Positions 30,210 through 40,412 are shown, counted from the first letter of the stretch. The stretch: DNA of 64,000 nucleotides from an uncultured Clostridium sp. (GCA_947569365.1 CANOSM010000005.1:1-64000); one strand, 5' to 3'. Notes: a model not told the origin generated them from the letters alone. Made by a program: numbers and translations.

Positions 30210-31709
30210 TTATTTATATAGGTGTTTTTCACTATTTTCAATCATTTCATCAATTAATTTTGAAATTACCTTTCTTTCATCATAAGGATATTTTACACCA
30301 TTTCTTTCAAGATATAAATCATGTCCAAGTCCTGGAATGACAATTATATCTTCAGGAGTGGCAACAGAAATTGCATGACGAATTCCTTCTGTTCTATCAA
30401 CTATTAAAGTATATTTCCCACCAGATTTTTTTACTCCTACTTCAATTTCTTTTAATATCTTTAAAGGATCTTCGGTACGAACTTGATCAGACATAAGTAT
30501 AGTATAATCGGCAAGTCTTCCTGATATCTCACCCATTATAGGACGTTTGGCAGCATCTCTATCTCCACCAACACCCCAAGCACATATAATTTTTCCTTTA
30601 GCATATGATTTTACAGAAGTTAAAATACTTTCTAAACTTGAAGGAGTATGTGCATAATCTATTAATATAGTAAGTCCAAGTTTATTTGGAACTAATTCAT
30701 TTCTACCAAGAACACGAAGATTTTTCAAAGCTTGTCTCATTTCATCAGGAGTAACTCCAAATTCATGAGCAATACTAATAGCTCCTAGTGAATTATATAC
30801 ACTAAATTCTCCTGGTATACCAACTTCGATTTGTTCATTTTTTCCATCAATATTCATAGTAAAAGAAGAGCAAGAAGGAGTAATTTTTAAAGTACTTAAA
30901 TCAGCTGTTATATCAGCATTGTTTCTTATTGCAAAAGTTTTTATAGGAATATTAGTAATAGTATTTTTTAGTTTAGATACTGTTTTATCATCACCATTTA
31001 TAATTCCTAATTTGCATAATTTTATAAGTTCAGTTTTACATGCAAAATATTCTTCCATATTTGCATGTTCATTTTTACTTATGTGATCTTCTGAAAGATT
31101 TGTAAATAAACCTATATCAAAATCACAACCTGTAACTCTATCTAATTTCATTGCCTGTGAAGAAACTTCAATAATTACAACATCACAGTTTTCATCAGCC
31201 ATTCTAGCAAAATATTTTTGTATTTCTGGACTTTCTGGTGTAGTTCTATCTGTATCTTCAATTTTTTCATTTCCTATATAAACAGCAATACTACCAATTA
31301 ATCCTACCTTTAACTCATGAGCTTCTAAAAGAGCTTTAGTCATGAAAGTAGAAGTCGTTTTTCCTTTAGTTCCAGTAATACCAATAAGTTTAAATTTTTT
31401 AGATGGATTATCATAAAAGTTTAAACTTAATATTGCTAAAGATTTTCTAGTATTAGTTACTTTTATAAGTGGAATATCTATATTTATATTTTCTAAGTTT
31501 GTTTCTGGCTCAACAATTGCAGCTATTGCACCATTTTGAATAGCAGATTCTAGATAATCTATACCATTTTTGGCGTATCCATTAATTGCAACAAATAATC
31601 CATTTTGTTTAATTTTTCTAGAATCTGAATGTATATTTGTTATATCTAAATTTAGATCACCAGAAGTTTCTAATACTTCTAGATCTTCTAATAAATCATT
31701 TAATTTCAT
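30210..31709 (-). CDS. murE: UDP-MurNAc-tripeptide synthetase (MurE)
   Basis: Adds the third residue of the peptidoglycan stem peptide using ATP. 499 residues. The ATP loop GITGTKGKTTSTF, the TTPESPEIQ substrate loop and the C-terminal Mur ligase domain are intact. The amino-acid-selecting motif reads DQVRTEDP, where meso-diaminopimelate enzymes have DNPR. The Arg that contacts meso-DAP is kept, but Asn-Pro is replaced by Gln-Val. DAP specificity is likely but not certain. AGGAGG precedes the minus-strand ATG. It is a lone gene, away from mraY/murF/murD. Confidence 0.9.
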   Translation of the reverse strand: MKLNDLLEDLEVLETSGDLNLDITNIHSDSRKIKQNGLFVAINGYAKNGIDYLESAIQNGAIAAIVEPETNLENINIDIPLIKVTNTRKSLAILSLNFYDNPSKKFKLIGITGTKGKTTSTFMTKALLEAHELKVGLIGSIAVYIGNEKIEDTDRTTPESPEIQKYFARMADENCDVVIIEVSSQAMKLDRVTGCDFDIGLFTNLSEDHISKNEHANMEEYFACKTELIKLCKLGIINGDDKTVSKLKNTITNIPIKTFAIRNNADITADLSTLKITPSCSSFTMNIDGKNEQIEVGIPGEFSVYNSLGAISIAHEFGVTPDEMRQALKNLRVLGRNELVPNKLGLTILIDYAHTPSSLESILTSVKSYAKGKIICAWGVGGDRDAAKRPIMGEISGRLADYTILMSDQVRTEDPLKILKEIEVGVKKSGGKYTLIVDRTEGIRHAISVATPEDIIVIPGLGHDLYLERNGVKYPYDERKVISKLIDEMIENSEKHLYK

Positions 31710-31836
31710 AAGTCATTCCTCCAATCAAAGATTAATATGTAAAGTATTATATAACTAAATCTTTAGTTTGTATAGTGGAAAAATTATCAGTATTCCAAAA
31801 AAATATACTAAAATTAAAAATTATATTAATTAATCT

Positions 31837-32952
31837 TTAACAAGTATTTTTTCTTGCTATATTATGAGGAAATTGTAAATATTCTTTATTAAAAGAATTT
31901 ATAATTTGTATATATGTTTTATATTTATTGTAAAATTGTTTATGTTCAGGATGAGTATGAGATAAATATGGATATTTTTCAATTAATACATTTAAATACT
32001 TATATACACTTATAAATCTTTTATCTAGACTTTTTATGAAGTTATCTTTATCATCAAGAATTATATCAAATACAGAAATTTCTCTTCTTATCATTAACAT
32101 CATTCTTAGATATCTTTTTCCTGCTCTTTCTAGCATATATGGGCAATTCATTTCTTTAAAAAATTTTAGATAGTTTTCATATGCTTCTAAAATATCTAAT
32201 CTATGTTCATCATAAAGCCTTTTACGTTTAAAAGATCCTACTTGAACATATGCGTATAATATTTGATTTGATGATACTATCTTGTAAGACTCCCTAAATA
32301 ATTTATATGTTGTAAATTCATCCTCGAAATTTTTACTTTCAGGAAATTTAATTTTGTCGAAAAGATTTCTTTTAAATAATTTATTCCATAATACAACAGT
32401 TTTTAAACATGTATTTTGTGATGCTGAGTGCAAATTTTCTATAGCTTGCCAAGGTAAATAAGTATATACTTTTTCAGTATTTTGCTTAGGAGGTATAAAT
32501 AGATTTTCAGCTGATACTATTTCAGGAATCTTTATAAAAGCACATTCTGTTATATCAGCATTATATTTATCCATTAATTCTAGTTGATATTCAATATAAT
32601 TTAGACTTATAAAATCGTTTCCATTCATAAAAGTAATGTAATCTCCAGTTGAAACTTCAATTCCAAAGTTTTTCAAATCAGATTCAGCTTCAAAAAGATC
32701 TTTATATAATTTTATTCTTGAATCCATCTTTTCAAATTTCTGACATACTAGTAAAGAAGAATCCATTGACCAATTATCAATTAAGATAATTTCAAGGTTA
32801 GAATAAGTTTGATATATAATAGATTCTAAACATGTATGTAATAAATGAGCACTATTTCTAATTGATACAATAATAGAAACAAGAGGATTTCTTTTAAAAG
32901 TATAAGAATTTTGAGTAGTAGTATTATTACAATTAATTATTTCTTTATTCAT
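31837..32952 (-). CDS. Family 2 glycosyltransferase
   Basis: 371 residues with a GT-A fold N-terminus: PLVSIIVSIRNSAHLLHTCL, YQTYSNLEIILIDNWSMD and a TFMNGNDFISLNY block. The last corresponds to the catalytic DxD-type region but reads NGND, an unusual variant. The C-terminal 150 residues resemble the variable acceptor region of wall and exopolysaccharide enzymes. No membrane segments are evident. Substrate unknown. It stands alone between murE and pth on the minus strand. Confidence 0.8.
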   Translation of the reverse strand: MNKEIINCNNTTTQNSYTFKRNPLVSIIVSIRNSAHLLHTCLESIIYQTYSNLEIILIDNWSMDSSLLVCQKFEKMDSRIKLYKDLFEAESDLKNFGIEVSTGDYITFMNGNDFISLNYIEYQLELMDKYNADITECAFIKIPEIVSAENLFIPPKQNTEKVYTYLPWQAIENLHSASQNTCLKTVVLWNKLFKRNLFDKIKFPESKNFEDEFTTYKLFRESYKIVSSNQILYAYVQVGSFKRKRLYDEHRLDILEAYENYLKFFKEMNCPYMLERAGKRYLRMMLMIRREISVFDIILDDKDNFIKSLDKRFISVYKYLNVLIEKYPYLSHTHPEHKQFYNKYKTYIQIINSFNKEYLQFPHNIARKNTC

Positions 32953-33017
32953 ATTTTTTCACCCAATCAAAATTATATCATTATAAAAATTATTCAGCAA
33001 TCATTTATTTTAAAAGC

Positions 33018-33046
33018 TTGTTAAAAGCTAAGAAATAGTGTAAAAT
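33018..33046 (+). promoter_or_regulatory. Promoter for pth-rng-rimO
   Basis: TTGTTA (33018-33023), a 17-bp spacer, then TAAAAT (33041-33046), 33 bp before the pth ATG. Confidence 0.5.
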
Positions 33047-33078
33047 GTTAATAATAATTAAAAAGGAGAGACTTTTTT

Positions 33079-33636
33079 ATGTATTTAATTATTGGACTTG
33101 GAAACCCAGAAGAAGATTATAAAAATACGAGACATAATATGGGATTTGATACTATAAATAAAATATCAGATAAATTAAAGATAAATATAGACAAAAAGAA
33201 ATTTAATGGATTATATAATACTGGAATCATAAATAATGAAAAGGTTGTATTTATAAAACCACAAACATTTATGAATTTAAGTGGTGATTGTATAATACAA
33301 TTTGTAAATTTTTATAAAGTACCAATAGAAAATATTCTTATAATTTATGATGACTTAGATATAGAAGAAGGAAAAATAAAAATAAGAAAGGCAGGAGGAC
33401 CTGGAACTCATAATGGAATGAGGTCAGTATGTAATAGATTGGGCTCTGAAAAATTCCCAAGAATAAGGGTAGGAATAGGAAATAATACAGTTGGAAATGA
33501 TTTAATAAATTATGTAATTGGTTATATGGATGAAAAAACAAAAGAAATATTAAATAAATCTACAGATAAAGCAGCAGATGCAGTAATAGAGATAATATCA
33601 AATGGAATTGATGTTGCAATGAATAAATTTAATTAA
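33079..33636 (+). CDS. pth: Peptidyl-tRNA hydrolase
   Basis: Recycles peptidyl-tRNA dropped by ribosomes. 185 residues. Signatures: GLGNPEEDYKNTRHNMGFD with the catalytic His, FIKPQTFMNLSG, IYDDLDIEEG and GGPGTHNGMRSV. AAGGAGAG precedes ATG 33079. It is followed 9 bp later by rng and then rimO, so the three probably form an RNA-translation operon. If this organism drops peptidyl-tRNA at CGG codons, Pth would be especially needed, but that is speculation. Confidence 0.95.
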   Translation: MYLIIGLGNPEEDYKNTRHNMGFDTINKISDKLKINIDKKKFNGLYNTGIINNEKVVFIKPQTFMNLSGDCIIQFVNFYKVPIENILIIYDDLDIEEGKIKIRKAGGPGTHNGMRSVCNRLGSEKFPRIRVGIGNNTVGNDLINYVIGYMDEKTKEILNKSTDKAADAVIEIISNGIDVAMNKFN

Positions 33637-33645
33637 GGCGGTAAT

Positions 33646-34827
33646 ATGAAAGAGTTAATTGTAAATGTAGTAAATGACATAGAAAATATTTTTCTATTAG
33701 AAAATGGAGAATTAATTGAAAAATATGAAGATTCTAATCATAAGAAAAGAAAAGAGGGAAATATATATATTGGAAAAGTACAAAATACTATTCCAGGACT
33801 TCAAGCTGCATTTATAAATGTTGGTGAGAATAAAAATGCTTTTATACATTTAAAAGATATATTACCAAAAAATGATTCTAAAATAGAAAATGAATTAAAT
33901 AATATTCAGAACTACAATATTAAAGACTATGTTAAAAATGGTAGTCCTTTATTAGTACAAATAAAAAGAGACGCCACAGCAAAAAAAGGAGCAAGAGCAT
34001 CTACACATATAAATATTCCTGGAAGATATTTGGTGTATATGCCGAATTCAACATTTATAACAGTATCACAAAAGATTGAAAATAAAGAAGAAAGAGAAAG
34101 ATTAGTAAATATAGTTTCAAATATTATTCCACAAGGATCAGGAGCTATAATTAGAACATCAGCAGAAGGAAAGAAAAAAGAAGACCTGGAAAAAGACTTT
34201 AATAGATTATCAAAAAAATGGGATGAGATAGTTTCAACTAATTTTTCAGATGAAGATATACCAAAGATAGTATACAAGACGAGTAGTCTACTATATAAGT
34301 TATTGCTTGATTTAGCAGATTCTGATCTAAAGAGAATTATAGTCAATTCTGATAATGTATATAATAATATATTAGAAATTGTAAAAGACATAGAAATTAC
34401 AAATGTAGAAGTAGAATTAAAAGATGAAGAGTTATTAAGTGTGTACAATTTAAATGATCAAAAAGAAAAGTCAGAAAACAGAAAAGTATGGCTTAAATGT
34501 GGAGGATTTATTACTATAGACAAAACAGAGGCTTTAACAGCTATAGATGTAAATTCAGGGAAATATATAGGAAAAGAAAGCTTGGAAGATACCATATATA
34601 CTGTAAATAAAGAGGCAAGTATGGAAATAGCAAAACAATTAAGACTAAGGGATATAGGTGGAATAATAATAATTGATTATATAGATATGCATGATGATAA
34701 AAATAAAGAAAATACAATAAAAATATTATCAGAAGCGGTAAAAAATGATAGATCAAAAGTACAAATAGAAGGCTTTACTAAACTTAACTTATTAGAGATA
34801 ACAAGAAAACATATTTGTAGTAATTAA
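33646..34827 (+). CDS. rng: Ribonuclease G/E family protein
   Basis: Endoribonuclease of rRNA and mRNA processing. 393 residues. An S1-like domain (GNIYIGKVQNTIPGLQAAFI) is followed by the catalytic DNase I-like region with its Mg-binding acids (TAIDVNSGKYIG, DIGGIIIIDYIDM). It stops at LLEITRKHICSN, so it lacks the C-terminal tail seen in longer homologues. The Zn-link CPxC is not seen. I found no frameshift there, so the short end seems genuine. Nine bases after pth. Confidence 0.88.
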   Translation: MKELIVNVVNDIENIFLLENGELIEKYEDSNHKKRKEGNIYIGKVQNTIPGLQAAFINVGENKNAFIHLKDILPKNDSKIENELNNIQNYNIKDYVKNGSPLLVQIKRDATAKKGARASTHINIPGRYLVYMPNSTFITVSQKIENKEERERLVNIVSNIIPQGSGAIIRTSAEGKKKEDLEKDFNRLSKKWDEIVSTNFSDEDIPKIVYKTSSLLYKLLLDLADSDLKRIIVNSDNVYNNILEIVKDIEITNVEVELKDEELLSVYNLNDQKEKSENRKVWLKCGGFITIDKTEALTAIDVNSGKYIGKESLEDTIYTVNKEASMEIAKQLRLRDIGGIIIIDYIDMHDDKNKENTIKILSEAVKNDRSKVQIEGFTKLNLLEITRKHICSN

Positions 34828-34862
34828 ATAAGTAATAAAATAAAGAATAAAGGTGATAAAAG

Positions 34863-36171
34863 ATGAATGTTGGTTTTGTATCATTAGGATGTAGTAAGAA
34901 TTTAGTAGATACAGAGATGTGTATACGGACTATTAAAAGAAAAGAAAATGAATATTGTAAATAATCCAAAAGAGGCAGATATTATTATTGTAAATACTTG
35001 CGGATTTATTGAAGCTGCTAAAGAAGAAGCTATAAATACATTACTTGAAATGGCTGAGTATAAACAAAATGGAAAATGTAAATATGTAATAGCTATGGGA
35101 TGTTTAGTAAAAAGATATAAAGAAGACTTAATAAAAAGTATGCCAGAAGTGGACTTATTTATTAGCACAGATGAATATGAAATAATATGGGAAAAGATAA
35201 ACGAACTTATTAAATATGAAGAAAAACAAAAAAATATTGCATTAGAATATAATAAAAGAGTAATTACAACAGGAAAGAAAAAAGCATATCTAAAAATTGC
35301 AGAGGGGTGTAGTAATAAATGTACATATTGTGCAATTCCATATATTAGAGGAAAGTATGTAAGTAGAAAAATAGAAGATATATTAAATGAAGCCGAAATT
35401 CTTGCTAAAAATGGAGTGGAGGAATTAATTGTTATTGCTCAAGACACGACTAAATATGGAATTGATTTATATGGAAAGCCAAAACTTGCAGAACTTTTAA
35501 ATAAACTATGTGATATTAAGGGATTTAAGTGGATTAGATTTTTATACGCTTATCCTGAAAGTATAACTGATGAATTAATAGAAGTGGTAAAAAATCAAGA
35601 TAAAATATGTAAATATTTTGATATTCCTATTCAACACTACTCAGATAAAGTATTAAAAAGGATGAACAGACAAAGTGATGGAAAGAGTATTGAAAAGTTA
35701 TTAGAAAAAATAAGAAAAGAAATTCCAAATGTAATACTTAGAACTAGCCTTATAGTAGGATTCCCAGGAGAGACAGAAGAAGACTTTTTTGAACTATATG
35801 AATTTGTACATAGAACAAAATTTGATAAATTAGGTGTATTTATGTATTCAAAAGAAGACAATACACCAGCAGAAAAATTAAAGAACCAAATTCACCATAT
35901 GACAAAAAGAAGTAGAAGAAATAAAATTATGGAACTTCAACAAAATATTTCTAAAATAAAATTAGAAGAAAATATAGGAAAAGAGTTTGAAGCAATTATT
36001 GATGATATTACAGAAGATAAAAAATATTATATTGGAAGAACATATATGGATATGCTTGATGAAGATGGTGTTGTTTTTATTGAGAAAACACAAGATAATT
36101 TAAAAGATAAATTCGTAAAAATAAGAATAACAGAAGTACTGAATTATGATTTAGTTGGAATAATAGTATAA
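34863..36171 (+). CDS. rimO: Ribosomal protein S12 methylthiotransferase, read through a +1 frameshift at CGG
   Basis: Radical-SAM enzyme that methylthiolates an Asp of ribosomal protein S12. The zero frame from ATG 34863 encodes MNVGFVSLGCSKNLVDTEMC, which includes the first cluster Cys, then ATA CGG, and stops at 34962-34964. Skipping C34926 gives TEMCI-Gly-LLKEKK, matching the usual TEM-x-G-LL pattern. The protein then continues through IIVNTCGFIEAAKEEA, the radical-SAM CSNKCTYCAIPYIRG and the TRAM domain to 36171. The reconstructed length is 435, normal for RimO. Simple annotation would start at an internal ATG (34948) and lose the first Fe-S ligand. Confidence 0.92.
34923..34932 (+). other. 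Putative +1 frameshift site ATA-CGG-A in rimO
   Basis: The zero frame is ATA CGG ACT ATT; the +1 frame is ATA (C) GGA CTA TTA, Ile-Gly-Leu-Leu. It lies only 21 codons into the gene. The zero frame runs 11 more codons before stopping. The preceding codon is ATA, so a U-rich P-site codon is not required. Confidence 0.8.
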
Positions 36172-36180
36172 ATATAAAAA

Positions 36181-36216
36181 TAGAATCCATAGTTTATTCG
36201 TTGGATTCTATTTTTT
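36181..36216 (+). terminator. Rho-independent terminator after rimO
   Basis: Perfect stem TAGAATCCA / TGGATTCTA followed by six T residues. Confidence 0.9.
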
Positions 36217-36242
36217 ATTTAAAATCATTTATATTAACTAAG

Positions 36243-36647
36243 TTATTCACCATGTTCTCTTGAATTACCAGAAGTCCTAGAATCTGTATGTTCAGGTTCT
36301 GCAATTTGCACATCAGATAATTCCTCTGGAAATACTTCAAATTTATTATCCCTTTCTACAGGAATTTGAGTTGTAGATGTTTCTAAAGTTTTTATATTAT
36401 TAATTGCAGTTTCAAAAGCTTTATCAATACCTTCAGCTTGAGTTCTTGAATATCCAGCTTCTTCAGCAGCAGATTCTTTATACTTAATAAGATCTGTTGA
36501 ATTTTCTAGATACTCATCACCTATAGTAGCAGAACTATTAGTACTTAAGATAGATAATAAAGCAGTATTTGATAGTTTGTTAAAAACATTTTTTATGAAA
36601 TTAATTATTGGATTTGTATTTATTTGTGGTTCCAATTTATAATTCAC
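36243..36647 (-). CDS. Small acidic protein of unknown function
   Basis: 134 residues, not recognised. A short N-terminal hydrophobic stretch (NPIINFIKNVFNKL) is followed by an Ala/Ser/Thr/Glu-rich region and a polar, acidic tail (EPEHTDSRTSGNSREHGE). It could be a small secreted or membrane-associated protein, but no clear signal peptide is visible. A GGAGTG site precedes the ATG on the minus strand. It is a single gene convergent with rimO. Confidence 0.5.
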   Translation of the reverse strand: MNYKLEPQINTNPIINFIKNVFNKLSNTALLSILSTNSSATIGDEYLENSTDLIKYKESAAEEAGYSRTQAEGIDKAFETAINNIKTLETSTTQIPVERDNKFEVFPEELSDVQIAEPEHTDSRTSGNSREHGE

Positions 36648-36745
36648 TCCTATTTATTATTAATTATATTTATACAATACTATCATAGTATAACACATAA
36701 GTTGTAGAAAATCAAGTGTTTTAGGAATTTTAAATAGGAAAGTCA

Positions 36746-36774
36746 TTGACGGCTAAAAAGAATACAGGTATAAT
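36746..36774 (+). promoter_or_regulatory. Sigma-A type promoter for scpB-proS
   Basis: TTGACG (36746-36751), a 17-bp spacer, then TATAAT (36769-36774), 24 bp before the scpB ATG. Confidence 0.75.
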
Positions 36775-36798
36775 AAATACATTAAAAAGGAGTAAGCT

Positions 36799-37449
36799 AT
36801 GGAACTAGAAAAAACAGAGTCAATAATTGAAGCTATTTTGTTTGCAGCAGGTAGAGTAGTTAAAACATCAGAAATCGCTACTGCACTAGAATATACAATA
36901 GATGATATAGATAAAATAGTTCAGAATATGATAACTAAATATAATGAATCATCAAGAGGAATAGATATTATTAAGGTTGACGATGGGTATCAAATGACAT
37001 CTAAAAAAGAATTTTACGATTATTTATATCCAATATTTGATAGTAGAGCTAAACCAAGTTTATCAAATGCTGCATTAGAAGTGCTATCAATCATTGCATA
37101 TAATCCTAAAATAACAAGAGCTGAAATTGATGCTATAAGAGGAGTTAATTCTGATGGAACTATATATAGATTATTAGAATATAATCTTATTGAAGATGCA
37201 GGAAAAATTGATGCACCAGGAAAACCAATTGGTTATAGAACAACGCAAGAATTCTTAAAAATGTTTGGAATATCTTCTTTAGATGATCTGCCAGAGCTTC
37301 CAAAATACAAATTAGATGAAAATGAACAAATAGTTATAGATGAATTTTCAGAAGATATAAATAATAATTCAGAAGCTCCCTCTGAGGTGCACTTAGAAAA
37401 TAAACAAGGAACAGAAGATAAGATTAATGAAGAAGATAAAAAAGAATAA
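36799..37449 (+). CDS. scpB: Segregation and condensation protein B
   Basis: Winged-helix partner of the SMC-ScpA condensin. 216 residues. The N-terminal IIEAILFAAGRVVKTSEIA and the conserved LEVLSIIAYNPKITRAEIDA and YRTTQEFLKMFGISSLDDLP blocks are diagnostic. An acidic, Lys/Glu-rich tail of about 40 residues follows. scpA, often adjacent, is not in the window. AAGGAG precedes the ATG. It is followed 15 bp later by proS. Confidence 0.93.
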   Translation: MELEKTESIIEAILFAAGRVVKTSEIATALEYTIDDIDKIVQNMITKYNESSRGIDIIKVDDGYQMTSKKEFYDYLYPIFDSRAKPSLSNAALEVLSIIAYNPKITRAEIDAIRGVNSDGTIYRLLEYNLIEDAGKIDAPGKPIGYRTTQEFLKMFGISSLDDLPELPKYKLDENEQIVIDEFSEDINNNSEAPSEVHLENKQGTEDKINEEDKKE

Positions 37450-37464
37450 AGAGGGAGAATTTTT

Positions 37465-38907
37465 ATGGGAAAGAATAATGAAAGTTTTGTAAAACAAATA
37501 ACTAATATAGAAGAGGATTTTGCAAGATGGTATACAGATATAGTAATAAATGCGGATCTTGCCGATTATACAGATGTTAAAGGTTTTATAGCAATAAAAC
37601 CTTATGGATATGCGATATGGGAAGCTATTCAAAATTATGAAGATAAAAAATTTAAAGAACATGGAGTAAAAAATATTTCAATGCCAGTCTTGATTCCAGA
37701 AAGTTTACTAAATATGGAAAAGGATCACGTTGAAGGATTTGCACCAGAAGTTGCATGGGTTACTGTTGGAGGAGAGGAAGAGTTAGAAGAAAAGCTATGT
37801 GTAAGACCTACTTCTGAAACAATTTTCTCTAAAATGTATTCAAAATGGTTAAGTTCATGGAGAGAATTACCATTTTTATATAATCAATGGTGTAGTGTTT
37901 TAAGATGGGAGAAAGAAACAAGACCTTTTTTAAGATCGAGAGAGTTTTTATGGCAAGAGGGGCATACTATTCATGAGACTGAAAAAGAAGCTGTAGATTT
38001 TACATTAAATATGCTTGATGTATATGCAGATACTATTGAGAATTTACTTGCAATTCCAGTACTGAAAGGAAGAAAAACAGAAAAAGAACAATTTGCTGGT
38101 GCGCAAGCTACATATACAGTGGAAACATTAATGCATGATGGTAGAGCACTTCAAACTGCTACATCACATTATTTTGGTCAAAATTTCTCTAAACCATTTA
38201 ATATTAAATTTCAAAATAAAGATGGTAATGATGAATTTGCATATCAAACTTCTTGGGGAAGTACTACAAGATTAATTGGGGCTGTTATTATGGCACATGG
38301 TGATAATAGAGGATTAAAACTTCCACCTAGAGTTGCACCAGTTCAAGCAATTATTGTTCCAATTGCAATGCATAAAGAAGGAGTTAAAGAAAAAGCAGAA
38401 GAATTGTATAATAATCTAAATAAAAAATTTAAAATGGAACTAGATGATAGACAGCAATATTCTCCAGGATATAAATTTAATGATTCTGAAATGAGAGGGA
38501 TTCCTATTAGAATTGAAATGGGACCAAGAGATATAGAAAATGGCACTATAGTACTTGTAAGAAGAGATACATCAGAAAAAGAAACAGTAGAAATTGATAA
38601 AGTAGAAAATAGATTGGAAGAATTATTAGAAGAAATACAAGAAAATATGTTTAATGAATGTTTAAAAAGAAGAGAAGAGAAAACTACAATTGCATATACA
38701 TTAGAAGAAATATTAAAAAATCTTGAGGAAAATCAAGGATATGTAAAGACAATGTGGTGTGGTGATAGAGCTTGTGAAGACAAAGTTAAGGAAGTAACAG
38801 GAGCTCCATCTAGATGTATACCTTTTGAGCAAGAACATTTATCAGATACATGTGCAATCTGTGGAAAAAAAGCAGAGAATATGATAGTATGGGGAAGACA
38901 ATATTAG
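37465..38907 (+). CDS. proS: Prolyl-tRNA synthetase, archaeal/eukaryotic type
   Basis: Class II aminoacyl-tRNA synthetase. 480 residues, lacking the ~180-residue editing insertion of bacterial-type ProRS. Class II motifs: VRPTSETIFSKMYSKWL (motif 2 region), FLWQEGHTIHET and GDNRGLKLPPRVAPVQ. The C-terminal zinc-like domain has Cys in CGDRACEDKV and CAICGK. This type is common in Clostridia. Cotranscribed with scpB from the promoter at 36746-36774. Confidence 0.93.
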   Translation: MGKNNESFVKQITNIEEDFARWYTDIVINADLADYTDVKGFIAIKPYGYAIWEAIQNYEDKKFKEHGVKNISMPVLIPESLLNMEKDHVEGFAPEVAWVTVGGEEELEEKLCVRPTSETIFSKMYSKWLSSWRELPFLYNQWCSVLRWEKETRPFLRSREFLWQEGHTIHETEKEAVDFTLNMLDVYADTIENLLAIPVLKGRKTEKEQFAGAQATYTVETLMHDGRALQTATSHYFGQNFSKPFNIKFQNKDGNDEFAYQTSWGSTTRLIGAVIMAHGDNRGLKLPPRVAPVQAIIVPIAMHKEGVKEKAEELYNNLNKKFKMELDDRQQYSPGYKFNDSEMRGIPIRIEMGPRDIENGTIVLVRRDTSEKETVEIDKVENRLEELLEEIQENMFNECLKRREEKTTIAYTLEEILKNLEENQGYVKTMWCGDRACEDKVKEVTGAPSRCIPFEQEHLSDTCAICGKKAENMIVWGRQY

Positions 38908-38942
38908 GAAATAATTAAAATTACAGAGGATAAATAGTTAAT

Positions 38943-39587
38943 ATGAATAATGAAAGAAAAAGCAATATAATATTATTAATCATTTTGATAATAGTAATTA
39001 TACTAGGTATATTTGCTTATATTAGATATCAGAAGGGAATAGAGAAAACAAGGTTACAAGATGAAAAAAATGATACAAGGCAAATGGAACTTACATGTTA
39101 TACATATGGGGGGATAGAGAAAACTGCATATATGAATTATAAAGACACTATTAATAAAATGATTGAATTTTATAATAATTCTGATGGTAGTTCACTTGCT
39201 TCTATGAAAGATTTTGCTGCTGAAGCAGTATATGACCATAAAGAAATAAAGGAATTTGATGATAATTTATATACTTTAGTAACAGATGCACAGAATTATA
39301 AAGATGAGTATTATAATGATAGTTTAGTTATAATGTGTTCTTCGATATTAAATGCTGAAAATAATTTTATCGAATCAGTAAATAAGTTAAAAGTCAAAAT
39401 GAAATTAAAAGATTTATCAGATTTGAAGCAAGTAGAAGGTAGTAAGTATTTATATGAGGCAATAGCAAATATAAATATTAATGATAAAACAAATAAAATG
39501 AATGTAGATTCTAAAACACGAATTATATTTATTTCTTATGACAATGGAAAAAGTTTTTATTTATTGAAAACAGAAAGTGTAGAATAA
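38943..39587 (+). CDS. Membrane-anchored protein of unknown function
   Basis: 214 residues. A short basic N-terminus and one membrane segment (IILLIILIIVIILGIFAYI) are followed by an extracytoplasmic, mostly helical domain. No lipobox and no family I recognise. It follows proS by 35 bp and ends before a long terminator hairpin, so it could be the last gene of the scpB-proS unit. Confidence 0.65.
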   Translation: MNNERKSNIILLIILIIVIILGIFAYIRYQKGIEKTRLQDEKNDTRQMELTCYTYGGIEKTAYMNYKDTINKMIEFYNNSDGSSLASMKDFAAEAVYDHKEIKEFDDNLYTLVTDAQNYKDEYYNDSLVIMCSSILNAENNFIESVNKLKVKMKLKDLSDLKQVEGSKYLYEAIANININDKTNKMNVDSKTRIIFISYDNGKSFYLLKTESVE

Positions 39588-40034
39588 AGTTTATTAAATG
39601 TATTTTTTAAGATAAAGACAGATAACTATTACTTTAATTATACTTCTAAGTAATAGTTATGAACTGTCTTTTATTTTACATATAAATGTAAAATTAATGT
39701 AGGCAAAGAATAAAAATTTTGTCTATATTTTTTATTTTAATATTAAAATAAAAAAGACTACTATCAAACAATATAAGAAAATGGATAATGTTTATATTAA
39801 ATAAAGTGTAAGAAAAGATGAAATCCAACATTTAAAGAATATAAAGTTATAAATGAAGTAAAAAAATTATGTGAGGATAAAATTAGTAAATGATATAGTT
39901 ATTAATAAAAGGGTGGGTACATTCTTTTTTTGTATTTTTGTTCTAAAATAGATTTATATAAATATAATAAATATTAGAGTTTGTACTATTAAATAAAAAT
40001 AAGATATTTTTATTAAAAAAGATTTATTAATGTA
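39588..40034. other. Intergenic region before groES
   Basis: About 450 bases without a supported gene. It starts with a long terminator hairpin (39614-39674). After that it is AT-rich with several short broken frames. The groES promoter and operator lie at its right end. Confidence 0.5.
39614..39674 (+). terminator. Long terminator hairpin
   Basis: ATAACTATTACT pairs with AGTAATAGTTAT, extended by AAAGACAG / CTGTCTTT, then T-rich sequence. Confidence 0.75.
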
Positions 40035-40063
40035 TTGACAAAATTAATAAATGGGTATAACAT
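40035..40063 (+). promoter_or_regulatory. Promoter of groES-groEL
   Basis: Consensus TTGACA (40035-40040), a 17-bp spacer, then TAACAT (40058-40063), directly before the CIRCE-like operator. Confidence 0.75.
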
Positions 40064-40064
40064 T

Positions 40065-40091
40065 TTAGCAGAAAGCACAAAAGAGTGCTAA
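40065..40091 (+). promoter_or_regulatory. CIRCE-like operator (HrcA site)
   Basis: The CIRCE consensus is TTAGCACTC-N9-GAGTGCTAA. Here the right arm is perfect (GAGTGCTAA, 40083-40091) and spacing is exact. The left arm reads TTAGCAGAA, with its last three bases changed. Its position between promoter and groES supports heat-shock control by HrcA, perhaps weakened. Confidence 0.75.
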
Positions 40092-40385
<294 letters not shown>

Positions 40386-40412
40386 AAAATAAAAATATTT
40401 AATAATTTTTAG

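Noticed and set aside
34800..34862. A frameshifted continuation of rng
   Set aside because: No CGG and no homologous tail is found in any frame after LLEITRKHICSN; the short C-terminus looks natural.
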